Notes: generated by a model not told the origin, from the letters alone. A DNA stretch of 64,000 nucleotides from Bacillota bacterium (GCA_023412215.1 JAEYNX010000025.1:186001-250000); one strand, 5' to 3'. Shown: positions 51,275 to 59,155, counted from the stretch's first letter. A program made the numbers and translations.

Positions 51275-51637
51275 TTATTCCAAGCTGTTAACGAGCCGCT
51301 TCAGCCTTTCAATCTCCTCCGGGGACAGGTTCTTACGCCCCAGAATGGAAGCCACCAGCTGATCGGCGGCGCCGCCGTACATCTTGTTAATCAGCTCCGT
51401 TATTTCAAGCTCCCGCGCCTGCTCGATGGTCACAAGGGGATGGCATACAAAATTCGGCTCTATGCGCTCAATGGCTCCCTTGTCGATGCATCTTTTAATC
51501 AGGGTATAGGTTGTGGTTTTGTTCCATCCGACTTGCTCTTTCAATGCCTGCGCAAGTTGTTTTGCGGTTGTATCGCCGTTTTTCCAAAGAACATCCATAA
51601 CCTTCAGCTCGGAATCAAATAACTTTATGGACATCAC
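51275..51637 (-). CDS. BlaI/MecI/CopY family repressor
   Basis: 120 residues. Winged helix N-terminal domain: LKVMDVLWKNGDTTAKQLAQALKEQVGWNKTTTYTLIKRCIDKGAIE, then RIEPNFVCHPLV and a dimerisation helix region. The WNKTT.YTLI..C..KG pattern is the family's DNA-recognition helix. It should repress its own operon with the M56 protease. Twin operator-like sites lie just upstream. The RBS (GGAAGGTG) is visible. Confidence 0.93.
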   Translation of the reverse strand: MMSIKLFDSELKVMDVLWKNGDTTAKQLAQALKEQVGWNKTTTYTLIKRCIDKGAIERIEPNFVCHPLVTIEQARELEITELINKMYGGAADQLVASILGRKNLSPEEIERLKRLVNSLE

Positions 51638-51660
51638 GAAACACCTTCCAGAATATATTT

Positions 51661-51705
51661 TACTGTAGTAGAATCACCGTATTCTTATTTTACTACAGTA
51701 GAATA
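51661..51705 (-). promoter_or_regulatory. Twin BlaI-type operators
   Basis: TACTGTAGTA (51661-51670) and TACTACAGTA (51691-51700) are reverse complements 20 bases apart, each followed by GAAT. Each contains the TACA/TGTA core of BlaI/MecI operators (TACTACATATGTAGTA-like). They lie 24 bases before the repressor start and overlap its likely promoter. Confidence 0.8.
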
Positions 51706-51813
51706 TCCGTGTCAAGGTTCTACAAATATTTTTCATAATACATAATATAAAATGAACCTGGCTGACAGCAGTTACCCCCCGGCATATCCGGGGGAGGCCG
51801 AATAACAAAAAAA

Positions 51814-51849
51814 CTGCTACGACAGTACCGGCAGATACTGTTGCAGCAG
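51814..51849 (-). terminator. Terminator after radC
   Basis: CTGCTACGACAGTA (51814-51827) pairs with TACTGTTGCAGCAG (51836-51849) except for a small mismatch; TTTTTTTGTT follows on the minus strand. Confidence 0.85.
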
Positions 51850-51884
51850 CAAAAAACAACTATTTATAACTATTCTTTTCAGCC

Positions 51885-52565
51885 TTATGTAAGATAGCTC
51901 GAATCCCTGAGCGACACCCAGTCGTTGTCGGCCACGATGATATGGTCGAGCAGCGTGATATTGATCAGCAGCAGTGCCTGTTTGATCTTTTCGGTGGTTT
52001 GCAGATCCTCTCGCGAGGGGATAGCTAGCCCGCTCGGGTGGTTGTGGGAGATGATCACCGAGGAGGCGTTGCTGCGCACCGCGGTCTCGACAATCTTGCG
52101 CACCGAAACCTGCGTGGCGTTCACGCTGCCCTCCATGACGGTGGTACAGCCGATGACCTTGCATTTGGAATCTAGGCACACCAGCAAGACGATCTCGTTG
52201 GGGATACCGATATACTTCGGAATAAGGTACTGCCCCACCTTTTCGGAGCTGTCGAGCAGGATGCCGTCCTTCATCTTGTCGTTAAAATAGATGCGCGCAA
52301 CCTGCGAAAACAGCTTAAGGTAGGTTGCCGCGCCCTTCCCTACCCCAAGAACCGTTGCCAGCTCCTCCACCGGCGCGTCCAGCACCGCCGAAAGGCTGCC
52401 GAACTTATCCATCAGCCGGTGGGCGAGTACGTTGGTATCCCGCTGCGGCACGGCATAAAACAGCAGCAGCTCCAGAATATTATGGTCACTGAACGAATCG
52501 AGCCCGTTCTCAAGAAAGCGCCTTTTCATACGCTCCCTATGTCCCTCGTGGATGTCCGACACCAT
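51885..52565 (-). CDS. radC: RadC family JAB-domain protein
   Basis: 226 residues. N-terminal helix-hairpin-helix pair (ELATVLGVGKGAATYLKL) followed by the MPN/JAB domain with the JAMM ligands ISHNHPSG...SREDLQTT at about residues 170-185. The family is named DNA repair protein RadC, but the original repair phenotype was reassigned; the true role is unsettled. It follows pyrE by 48 bases, probably cotranscribed from the same LexA-like promoter. Confidence 0.93.
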   Translation of the reverse strand: MVSDIHEGHRERMKRRFLENGLDSFSDHNILELLLFYAVPQRDTNVLAHRLMDKFGSLSAVLDAPVEELATVLGVGKGAATYLKLFSQVARIYFNDKMKDGILLDSSEKVGQYLIPKYIGIPNEIVLLVCLDSKCKVIGCTTVMEGSVNATQVSVRKIVETAVRSNASSVIISHNHPSGLAIPSREDLQTTEKIKQALLLINITLLDHIIVADNDWVSLRDSSYLT

Positions 52566-52613
52566 GTCTCACCCGCCCCGTAAACGTTCAGTCGTTGCTA
52601 TTCATCGAGGGAT

Positions 52614-53201
52614 TTATTTAATCGGCAGCTTGCGGCTGCCGGGCTTTACGACGGGAAGCTTACCCTCTTTGCACAGCGGGCAATCGTCGCTCTGCCACGA
52701 CTCTACCTTCACGGAATAAACGGCCTTATAGGGCACGCCGAACTGAATCTCACCGCCGGTGCGGTCTACAATCGAGCCGATGCCAACCACGACACCGCCC
52801 GCCTTTTCAACCAGTTCCTTCACCTCTACCACCGAGCCGCCGGTGGTTACCACGTCCTCCACCAGCAGGCAGCGCATCCCCGGTGTTACCTCAAAGCCGC
52901 GGCGAAGCACCATCTTGCCCTCTTCGCGCTCGGCAAAGTAGTTTTCGCATTTTAAGCTGCGGCTGACCTCATAGGCCATCTGCACGGCGCCCATTGCGGG
53001 GCCGATCACCACATCCACCCGCTCGTCGGCAAACTGAGACGCAAGGGCGGCGCAAAGCTCCTCACTGTATTTTGTATGGCGAAATATCTTCGCACACTGA
53101 AGGTATCTGTTCGAATGCTTGCCGGAGGTTAAAAGAAAATGCCCTTCCAGCAGCACACCCGCCTCTTTTAAAATCTCTTCCACACGCTCTCTCGTCAGCA
53201 T
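52614..53201 (-). CDS. pyrE: Orotate phosphoribosyltransferase
   Basis: 195 residues from ATG 53201 (MLTRERVEEILKEAGVLL), with GGAGCG six bases upstream; the frame runs on to 53327 with no family similarity. Transfers orotate to PRPP to make OMP in pyrimidine synthesis. Visible: HFLLTSGKHSNRYLQCAK, DVVIGPAMGAVQMAYEVSRSL, and the PRPP loop CLLVEDVVTTGGSVVEV. A C-terminal QSDDCPLCKEGK cysteine pair is present in this archaeal/clostridial-like subgroup. Confidence 0.95.
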   Translation of the reverse strand: MLTRERVEEILKEAGVLLEGHFLLTSGKHSNRYLQCAKIFRHTKYSEELCAALASQFADERVDVVIGPAMGAVQMAYEVSRSLKCENYFAEREEGKMVLRRGFEVTPGMRCLLVEDVVTTGGSVVEVKELVEKAGGVVVGIGSIVDRTGGEIQFGVPYKAVYSVKVESWQSDDCPLCKEGKLPVVKPGSRKLPIK

Positions 53202-53332
53202 AGACGCTCCGTTCCGCCGCACTTCCGGCATAAAAGTTTGGCCGCCGACTGGGCAGACCAATACGAACCAGAAAACAGCAGTTGTTTTCCGATTCCCGAC
53301 TATTAAACAGCTACAATTTATAGCCAAAAATA

Positions 53333-53375
53333 TTATATAACAAAAACATATGTTATGTATAGTACAAATTAAAAA
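53333..53375 (-). promoter_or_regulatory. pyrE-radC promoter with LexA-like dyad
   Basis: Minus strand: TATACA (53356-53361), 18 bases, TATAAT (53332-53337), with AACATATGTT (53345-53354) in the spacer. Nearly identical to the uvrB promoter block. The roughly 130 bases between here and pyrE include a perfect GAAAACA-ACTGC-TGTTTTC hairpin (53271-53289), and 53376-53528 hold nothing else recognised. Confidence 0.55.
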
Positions 53376-53528
53376 TAATTGACCGAATTTGCCACTTGGG
53401 AGTATAATTTAATTATTGACTTTTCCAAAGGAATTACAGTCTATATGGATGATCATGATACACAACAGCTGTACTTTACACATATTAAACGTTGTTGCAC
53501 CCAAATGTTTTAGGATGGGGGAACTGTT

Positions 53529-54476
53529 TTGAGAAGCTACACCATAGGGAAAAACGATGCCGGACAGCGGCTGGATAAGTTCATCGCCAAGGCCGTGCCG
53601 CGCCTGCCCGCCGCGCTGATGCATAAATACCTGCGCCTCAAGCGGATTAAGCTCAACCGCAAGCGCTGCGAAAACGCGACGCGTTTAAACGAAAACGACG
53701 TGTTGGAGCTGTACATCGGCGACGAATTCTTTAGCGACACCACGCAGGAGTACCCGTTTCTGCTCGCCCCTGCCGAGCTCAATATCGTCTATGAAGACGA
53801 GAACATCCTGCTGGCGGACAAGCCCGCCGGGCTGATTGTGCACGAGGACAAGCAGGAGACCGTGGACACTCTCATCAATCGCATACAGAAATACCTGTTT
53901 GAAAAGGGGGAGTACAGCCCCCAGAACGAAAATTCGTTTGCACCCGCGCTGTGCAACCGCATAGACCGCAACACGGGCGGGATTGTGATTGCGGCCAAAA
54001 ACGCCGAGGCGCTGCGCGTCCTCAATGAAAAAATCAAAAACCGAGAGCTGCAGAAGTTCTACCTGTGCATTGTGCACGGCACCTTGCAGAGCAAGTGCGC
54101 AACTCTGATAGGCTATTTAAAAAAGGATGACGATACCAATACGGTTGAGGTAAAGGCCCGCCCGTTTGAGGGGGCCAAAACCATCAAAACAAAATACCGG
54201 GTGATTACCGAAAAAAACGGATGCTCACTGCTGGAGGTGGAACTGCTCACCGGGCGCACCCACCAGATACGTGCCCATTTTGCCTCGATAGGCCACCCGC
54301 TGCTGGGTGACACCAAGTACGGCACCAACAGCCAGAACAAGGGCAGCGGGTTTAAATATCAGGCGCTCTATTCGTACAAACTGGTCTTCTGCTTCACAGA
54401 GGACGCGGGAGCGCTGAACTACCTCAACAACAAGAGCTTTGAGGTGGAGGATGTCTGGTTTAGAAACAAAATATAG
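53529..54476 (+). CDS. RluA-family RNA pseudouridine synthase with S4 domain
   Basis: 315 residues from TTG 53529 (MRSYTIGKNDAGQRLDKFIA), with GGGGGA six bases upstream. S4 RNA-binding domain in the first about 70 residues, then the synthase domain with the catalytic Asp in NRIDRNTGGIVIAAK, and KPAGLIVHEDK, LTGRTHQIRAHFASIGHPLLGD. It is RluC/RluD-like, so it modifies 23S rRNA uridines (inference). Stands alone on the plus strand. Confidence 0.93.
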   Translation: MRSYTIGKNDAGQRLDKFIAKAVPRLPAALMHKYLRLKRIKLNRKRCENATRLNENDVLELYIGDEFFSDTTQEYPFLLAPAELNIVYEDENILLADKPAGLIVHEDKQETVDTLINRIQKYLFEKGEYSPQNENSFAPALCNRIDRNTGGIVIAAKNAEALRVLNEKIKNRELQKFYLCIVHGTLQSKCATLIGYLKKDDDTNTVEVKARPFEGAKTIKTKYRVITEKNGCSLLEVELLTGRTHQIRAHFASIGHPLLGDTKYGTNSQNKGSGFKYQALYSYKLVFCFTEDAGALNYLNNKSFEVEDVWFRNKI

Positions 54477-54490
54477 TTGCTAAAATTGAG

Positions 54491-54523
54491 CCCGCCGAAC
54501 TGCTACACAGTAAGGCGGGTTTT
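54491..54523 (+). terminator. Terminator after rluA-type gene
   Basis: CCCGCC (54491-54496) pairs with GGCGGG (54514-54519), followed by TTTTCTGTT, 15 bases after the stop codon. Confidence 0.8.
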
Positions 54524-54557
54524 CTGTTAAAATCCGGCGCAGATAAAGCGTCTTTAA

Positions 54558-55043
54558 TTACTTTACCGCTTGGGCGAGGGTGTGAATACCGTCGTCGGTT
54601 AAGCGGTGCAGAATCCAGCTGGGCATACTCTGTGCCCCGAGGCCTTTGTAAAACTTCAGGGACGGTGCATTCCAGTCAAGGCAGGCCCATTCCATGCGGG
54701 CACAGTCTGTTTCCTCCGCCACCTTGGCGAGGTGATTGAACAGGGCCTTACCGTAACCCTTCCCGCGTACCGACGGGGTTACGTAGATATCCTCGAGGTA
54801 TAGCCCCTGCTTGCCGGTGAAGGTGGAGAAGTTGTTAAAGTAGATGGCATAACCGACGGGGTTACCGTCTTCCTCGGCAATCAGCGCCTTGGCGGCATCG
54901 CGTACAAAAAGGGAATCGTGCAGAATCTGCTCGTTGCACGCAACACAATCCTCCATCTTTTCATATACGGCAAGCTCCATGATAAAATGATAGATAAGCC
55001 CCGCATCCTCGGGGACGGCTTTTCGAATGGTGAAAACACTCAT
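54558..55043 (-). CDS. GNAT family N-acetyltransferase
   Basis: 161 residues from ATG 55043 (MSVFTIRKAVPEDAGLIYHF), with GGGAG eight bases upstream. Acetyl-CoA pyrophosphate loop is VRGKGYGKALFNHL near residue 95, preceded by LYLEDIYVTPS. The pattern ARMEWACLDWNAPSLKFYKGLGA is typical of spermidine/diamine N-acetyltransferase-like members. Exact substrate is not established. Confidence 0.88.
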   Translation of the reverse strand: MSVFTIRKAVPEDAGLIYHFIMELAVYEKMEDCVACNEQILHDSLFVRDAAKALIAEEDGNPVGYAIYFNNFSTFTGKQGLYLEDIYVTPSVRGKGYGKALFNHLAKVAEETDCARMEWACLDWNAPSLKFYKGLGAQSMPSWILHRLTDDGIHTLAQAVK

Positions 55044-55105
55044 GCTGTAAACTCCCATGCTAATCTGTAAATTTAATGTTCCTGCAGTATTCGGCTTTTT
55101 GGCAC

Positions 55106-55717
55106 TCAATCCTTTTCCACGTATTTTGCTGTTTTTATCTCTTTGAGCTCAAACTCAAAGAATTCAACATGCACCGGGCACCCGGTACCTACGGGGCTTT
55201 GTGCCACCACCCCGACCTTTACCTCCCTAGGTACGTCCATGGTAAAGTAGCGGATAACCGTCCAGTCCTGCGCGTCCAGCGAGAAGAAAAAGCCAAAGCA
55301 ATCGCCCGAGCGCAGAATTCTCAGGTAGGGCTTTACCCTGCCGATGCGCAGCGAGGGGCAGTCGTCTGAAAGCTGCCGCGTCACCACGCTCACGATGGAG
55401 GGCTCGTTCAACCAGTTTTCATAGCAAAGCTTCGCCCAACGATCCTCGTCCACCTTCACCAACAGGCATGCGGCGTCGAACATGCTGAGCATGTCGACCT
55501 CCACCCGCGCGGTAAACGAAAAATCGCCGTTCGCGGTGGTGTACAGATAGTGCGCGGTATTCTCTCGGCTACTTTTATCGGGGTCGTTAAAAAGATTGGT
55601 TGAAGGCTCGGCCTGCACAAACAGCTCGCCGCCGCGAAACGCCCACTGCACGGGCTCATTAAACCAGCGCAGTTGCTCAGGCAGGGCTTTGCCTTCTACA
55701 TCCTTGAATAAATTCAT
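55106..55717 (-). CDS. DUF1349 concanavalin-like domain protein
   Basis: 203 residues (from ATG 55717, MNLFKDVEGKALPEQLRW). Beta-sandwich family known from YeaK/enolase-regulation annotations. Seen: GGELFVQAEPSTNLFNDP, GDFSFTARVEVDMLSMFDAACLLVKVDEDRWAKL and VSVVTRQLSDDCPS. Probably binds carbohydrate-like ligands (family inference). Lies between the DtxR regulator and the GNAT gene, 49 bases from the former, but a functional link is not evident. Confidence 0.88.
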   Translation of the reverse strand: MNLFKDVEGKALPEQLRWFNEPVQWAFRGGELFVQAEPSTNLFNDPDKSSRENTAHYLYTTANGDFSFTARVEVDMLSMFDAACLLVKVDEDRWAKLCYENWLNEPSIVSVVTRQLSDDCPSLRIGRVKPYLRILRSGDCFGFFFSLDAQDWTVIRYFTMDVPREVKVGVVAQSPVGTGCPVHVEFFEFELKEIKTAKYVEKD

Positions 55718-55765
55718 ACCGTGTGTACGCTCCCTTGTTGTCAAAACGTTGGCGTCAACTCTTCA

Positions 55766-56140
55766 TCAGCCGCAATGCTCGGTAACATACTGCTTCATGC
55801 GGTCAAAGCTCTGCTGGCTGATGATATGCTCGATGCGGCAGGCGTCCTTATCTGCGGTTTCTTCATCCACGCCAAGGGCCGCAGTGAGATACTTGGCGAT
55901 GAGGCAATGGCGCTCGTACACCTTTTCGGCCTTTTCCCTGCCCTTATCGGTAAGCAGTATCTGCCCGTTTTTATCCATGGTGATATATTCGTTTTGCTTT
56001 AAAATGCTCATGGCGCGGCTGATGCTCGGCTTGGTAAAACCCAGTTCGGCCGCTATGTCGATTGAACGGACATACCCGCTCTTTTGCTGAAGAATAAGTA
56101 TGGTTTCCAGATAATTCTCTCCCGACTCCTGAATGACCAT
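55766..56140 (-). CDS. DtxR/MntR family metalloregulator
   Basis: 124 residues. N-terminal winged helix ENYLETILILQQKSGYVRSIDIAAELGFTKPSISRAMSILKQNEYI, then the dimerisation/metal domain with GREKAEKVYERHCLIAKYL and DACRIEHIISQQSFDRM. E.RH and ..C..EH supply metal ligands. It senses Mn2+ or Fe2+ and represses uptake genes. The SH3-like third domain of full DtxR is absent, as in MntR. AAAGGAG precedes the ATG. Confidence 0.92.
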   Translation of the reverse strand: MVIQESGENYLETILILQQKSGYVRSIDIAAELGFTKPSISRAMSILKQNEYITMDKNGQILLTDKGREKAEKVYERHCLIAKYLTAALGVDEETADKDACRIEHIISQQSFDRMKQYVTEHCG

Positions 56141-56235
56141 AGGGCACGGCTCCTTTCAAGGTATTGGTTATTATTCTAGCATCTTTTCGCTATAAATTCA
56201 ATTAAATTACAGGGTTCGCACAGTCGTCGGCTCCT

Positions 56236-56661
56236 TTACGCCTTGCCCTGCTTAACACAGTGCTTTGCACAGTTCGGGCAGATACCGGTAAGCTCAAGGC
56301 AGTGGCCGGTAATCTTAAAGCCGGTGCTTTCGGCGATCTCACGGCTTAACGTTTCGATGGGGCACTCGTCTATCTCCAGCACCTTTTGGCACTCGGTGCA
56401 GATCAGGTGGTGCTTATGGGTATGGTTTTTCAGCATAAACAAGGTTTTGCCGCCGATGCCGCCCACCTTGATGAGTGCGCCTTTCTCGGCCAGCGTGGCC
56501 AGCGTGCGGTATACGGTAGAATAATTCGTGCCGTCCTGCGCCAGGCGCGCATAGATTTCGTCGGCGGAAAGCGGGGTATCGGCCTGCTGAATAACGCTCA
56601 AGATGGCCTTTCGCTGCCGTGTTACCTTTATACCCAAGCTTTCTAAAATATCGGTGTCCAC
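56236..56661 (-). CDS. Fur family metalloregulator
   Basis: 141 residues from GTG 56661 with GGAGG eight bases upstream. DNA-binding part: LGIKVTRQRKAILSVIQQADTPLSADEIYARL and NYSTVYRTLATLAEKGALIK. Metal part: HTHKHHLICTECQKVLEID (the HHxxC motif) and HCLELTGICPNCAK. The two CxxC pairs form the structural zinc site. It could be Fur, PerR or Zur; sequence alone does not decide. Encoded 95 bases before the DtxR-type gene, forming a metal-regulator pair. Confidence 0.93.
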   Translation of the reverse strand: MDTDILESLGIKVTRQRKAILSVIQQADTPLSADEIYARLAQDGTNYSTVYRTLATLAEKGALIKVGGIGGKTLFMLKNHTHKHHLICTECQKVLEIDECPIETLSREIAESTGFKITGHCLELTGICPNCAKHCVKQGKA

Positions 56662-56819
56662 CTTAATGCCTCCGTTTCAGCCACGATTTCAGATGAATAT
56701 GGTGAGATGATTATATTTAGTTTAACACAAAAAGCGGCAGGATACAATCTGGGCGTTTAAAACAAGCGGATATCGCCATCAGATTCAGGATAAACTTTAA
56801 AATATTAACAAGTCGTTAA

Positions 56820-57053
56820 ATTTATTCATTTATTACCTATGGTAAGTACATAATTATTGACCACGGGAATGGCATACGCACTTTATATGCTCATTGTGAT
56901 AAAGTATTCGTGGAAACCGGCAGTGCCGTGACGGCTGGAGATGTTATTGCGGAATCTGGTCAAAGCGGAGATGCAACTGAGCCATACTTACACTTTGAAT
57001 TGCAGCAAGACAACGAAAATTTAAACCCAGAAGATTATCTTAAAACAAAATAG
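56820..57053 (+). pseudogene. 5-prime-truncated M23 peptidase remnant
   Basis: An open plus-strand frame from 56820 to TAG 57053 encodes the end of an M23/LytM peptidase: YGKYIIIDHGNGIRTLYAHCDKV, VETGSAVTAGDVIAESGQSG, then PYLHFELQQDNENLNPEDYL. The intact HxH (LHFE) and NPxxYL tail are typical. There is no start codon or ribosome site, a TAA precedes it in frame, and the base composition is more AT-rich than the neighbours, so it is a relic. Confidence 0.85.
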
Positions 57054-57070
57054 CTGAGCTGATCAGTAAA

Positions 57071-57108
57071 CAAATAACCGGATGCGTAAAACGCACCCGG
57101 TTATTTGC
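57071..57108. terminator. Bidirectional terminator downstream of M23 remnant
   Basis: CAAATAACCGG and CCGGTTATTTG enclose GTGCG-like inner pairs (TGCGT/ACGCA), a stem of about 16 bp. It probably once served the peptidase gene and now ends the small gene at 57143-57370. Confidence 0.8.
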
Positions 57109-57142
57109 TCAAAACACACGATATATAATGAATAGGCATAGC

Positions 57143-57370
57143 CTATGCCTGATGCTTGGACTTCGACCGAATCGATAATTCTGTATCTTCTCCTTTTATC
57201 TTATCAAAATATTCCTTCATGTTACGGGAAACGACCTGGATGATTTTTATAACGCCGAGTGCCAGAATTGCCGGAATGACATAGTTGACAAGTATGGGCT
57301 TTGCACTTTCAAACAGAAGCATGATATTGCCCGGATTGCCGCCGTCAATCGCTGTTGACAAAATTTCCAT
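57143..57370 (-). CDS. Small single-pass membrane protein of unknown function
   Basis: 75 residues: a polar N-terminus, one membrane helix (about 27-48, ILVNYVIPAILALGVIKIIQVV), then a basic and acidic cytoplasmic tail (NMKEYFDKIKGEDTELSIRSKSK). I do not recognise a family. It has its own promoter and a terminator downstream, and an ATG with AAGGGTCG upstream, which favours a real gene. Confidence 0.6.
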   Translation of the reverse strand: MEILSTAIDGGNPGNIMLLFESAKPILVNYVIPAILALGVIKIIQVVSRNMKEYFDKIKGEDTELSIRSKSKHQA

Positions 57371-57412
57371 CCTTACGACCCTTCCGTTTAGGTATACGTT
57401 TTAACCAACGTA

Positions 57413-57441
57413 ATTTTACGTTTTTTATACATTTTCGTCAA
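57413..57441 (-). promoter_or_regulatory. Promoter of small membrane protein gene
   Basis: Minus strand: TTGACG (57436-57441), 17 bases, TAAAAT (57413-57418). The AT-rich region 57442-57620 holds nothing else that I recognise. Confidence 0.65.
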
Positions 57442-57623
57442 TAGCTATTCCAACAAATCGGGAAGACTTTCGCATGAAATTACTATATTTATTGTTCATA
57501 TTTTGTATGCAAATTTACATAATTTCGACATTATTTTAACTCTTGCTTTAATTTTACAAACATAAAATTTACTAAGCGCACCAAAACGTGTAGATGAAAT
57601 GGCAATAACAAGATAAACCGATA

Positions 57624-57666
57624 AGCAGCCTGACAAGGCGTAAGCGCCCTGCCAAGCTGCTTTTTA
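57624..57666. terminator. Terminator hairpin after GNAT gene
   Basis: AGCAGCCTGACAAGGCG and CGCCCTGCCAAGCTGCT pair with a few mismatches; TTTTTATG follows on the plus strand. It lies 30-70 bases after the stop of the minus-strand GNAT gene. Confidence 0.55.
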
Positions 57667-57692
57667 TGATTTATCACCTTTTTAAAGAAGAA

Positions 57693-58226
57693 TCAGTAGG
57701 AGGGCTGCAGGAATTGTTCCCGCTTCACTTCCCAAAATATCGTGTTGCCGTCGCGCAGCATCTCCCGCATGCCCATATTCTTAAGGATACGAACCGAGGC
57801 GGTGTTATCATCCAGGCATTCAGCCGAGACCCGCCTTACCCCCGGCTGCGCAAACGCCCACTGCAGCATGGCGAGAACCGCCTCTGTAGCAATGTGCCTG
57901 CCGCGCGCGCTGGGCGCCAGCCCGTAACCGATGTCGATGATCCCCAGCTCATTCGGGCGGCCTTTAAAGCCGATATCTCCAATAATCATGCCGGTGTGCT
58001 TATCAATAACAGCCCACGTGTAAAAGCCGTCCACCGTGCCCTCCGGCGGCATAAGCGAACGGATAATATCCACGTAGCTGAGTACCTCCATGTTTACCCA
58101 TCCTTCACAGAGCAGATAGCCTTGCAGTTCAAGGTCGGTTTGCGTGCCCTCGAGCAGGTTGGTCATAAACGAGTAGCTCATAGGGAGGATGAGCAGTCTT
58201 TCGGTTTCAACCCGTAAGTCTTCCAC
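57693..58226 (-). CDS. GNAT family (RimJ/RimL-like) acetyltransferase
   Basis: 177 residues. Family pattern: RVETERLLILPMS at the N-terminus, TGMIIGDIGFKGRPNELGIIDIGYGLAPSARGRHIATEAVLAMLQWAF with the acetyl-CoA loop, then VSAECLDDNTASVRILKNMGM. These acetylate ribosomal or other protein N-termini or small substrates; the target is unknown. The gene is flanked by repeats upstream. Confidence 0.9.
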   Translation of the reverse strand: MEDLRVETERLLILPMSYSFMTNLLEGTQTDLELQGYLLCEGWVNMEVLSYVDIIRSLMPPEGTVDGFYTWAVIDKHTGMIIGDIGFKGRPNELGIIDIGYGLAPSARGRHIATEAVLAMLQWAFAQPGVRRVSAECLDDNTASVRILKNMGMREMLRDGNTIFWEVKREQFLQPSY

Positions 58227-58328
58227 GGTGTGCGCCCCTTTACTTCTTTTTCACTTTTTAAAAATTATACGACAATTTTCTTATTGTGTAAAGCACATGC
58301 ACGGGTTCAGGCCTTGGTCAAAAGCTGC

Positions 58329-58490
58329 TATAATACTAATTCTCCTTGAAAAAGGCGGTGTCATCTCTTTTTAAAGCTCCGCCTTCGGCAGGTAGCCGCA
58401 AGCTTTGCATCGTTACAGAAGCGTATTGACCTACGGTGGCTAAAAGCCTTGAAGGGGATATTACCCCCTTTATAAATGGAATTTAGTATA
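58329..58490 (-). repeat. Interspersed hairpin-array element, copy A2
   Basis: On the minus strand it starts TATACTAAATTCC and ends GGAGAATTAGTATTATA. Block order matches the element at 1419-1616: GGGGGTAATATCCCC, GGCTTTTAGCC, GTCAATACGCTTCTG, GCCGAAGGCGGAGCTTTAAAAAG. It is 36 bases shorter than A1, having lost the CGCCGTTAT hairpin. It lies upstream of the GNAT gene and in the same 500-base gap as element B2. Confidence 0.8.
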
Positions 58491-58497
58491 AATACTG

Positions 58498-58576
58498 TCT
58501 GCCGGATAATTCGCATAGCGGATTATCCGGCAGATAATAAATGACGAATGCGCAGGGGACAGCCGTCCCCTGCGCA
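58498..58576. repeat. Two perfect hairpins between elements A2 and B2
   Basis: TCTGCCGGATAAT (58498-58510) pairs with ATTATCCGGCAGA (58522-58534). TGCGCAGGGGAC (58549-58560) pairs with GTCCCCTGCGCA (58565-58576) around a 4-base loop. They could end transcription of the gene at 58739, although neither has a clear T-run. Confidence 0.7.
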
Positions 58577-58618
58577 GCAGATGGTGCACGATCAATTTCA
58601 ACTGCCTGCCGCGCTATG

Positions 58619-58725
58619 TAATACTAATTCGAATAAGAAATATTACGTAAAGATTCTTCGCAAAATGCATAAATGCAACCTTTTCGCTTGAATTCTATCT
58701 ATATTTCTAATCGTAATAAGTATAA
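58619..58725 (-). repeat. MITE-like interspersed element, copy B2
   Basis: On the plus strand it starts TAATACTAATTCGAATAAG and ends CTAATCGTAATAAGTATAA. The ends are imperfect inverted repeats (T-ATACT-ATT-CGA-TA-GAAATAT). Reverse-complemented it aligns over its length with 32267-32372. It starts 14 bases after the stop codon of the gene at 58739 and shares TAATACTAATTC with the A elements. Confidence 0.8.
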
Positions 58726-58738
58726 GCACGGAAATTCC

Positions 58739-59155
58739 TTATTTCTTGGGGGCCGCAGCGGGTTGCCTTACATACCCCCGGTTGTAGCCGCGGTTATTGT
58801 GGTATGGATTCTGCGGCTGTCTTACCGGCAGGATAAGCGCCTCGTTTAAAGCGGCAACCGTGTTTCTGAGGTTAGCATACCTCAGCATGATGGCATTTTT
58901 CTTGGCTGCAACAGTAATCAGCGCACAGGCTTGATTGAGGGTTTCCAGCCTGCGAATCATTTCGGCCTCGTACTCTGCCTTGGCGAGTGTGCGCGCCGCT
59001 ACCCTTTCCGCCATTAAAAGCTGCTGTCTTACGCCCTGCAGTGACTGGCTGAGCTTTTGCTTAATGCCTGCGTTCATAATTATATTGAAGCTGTTCATCA
59101 TCTCATCCGCCTGCACTATCGCGGCCTCATATGCCTCTTTAAAACTGTTCTGCAT
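58739..59155 (-). CDS. Helical protein of unknown function with Asn/Gly/Arg tail
   Basis: 138 residues from ATG 59155 (MQNSFKEAYEAAIVQADEMM), chosen because GAAGGTG lies nine bases upstream. The first about 105 residues are almost wholly helical, with Ala/Gln/Leu-rich heptads suited to a coiled coil. The tail is a low-complexity Pro/Asn/Tyr/Gly/Arg stretch (NPYHNNRGYNRGYVRQPAAAPKK). No family is recognised. It appears monocistronic. Confidence 0.65.
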   Translation of the reverse strand: MQNSFKEAYEAAIVQADEMMNSFNIIMNAGIKQKLSQSLQGVRQQLLMAERVAARTLAKAEYEAEMIRRLETLNQACALITVAAKKNAIMLRYANLRNTVAALNEALILPVRQPQNPYHNNRGYNRGYVRQPAAAPKK

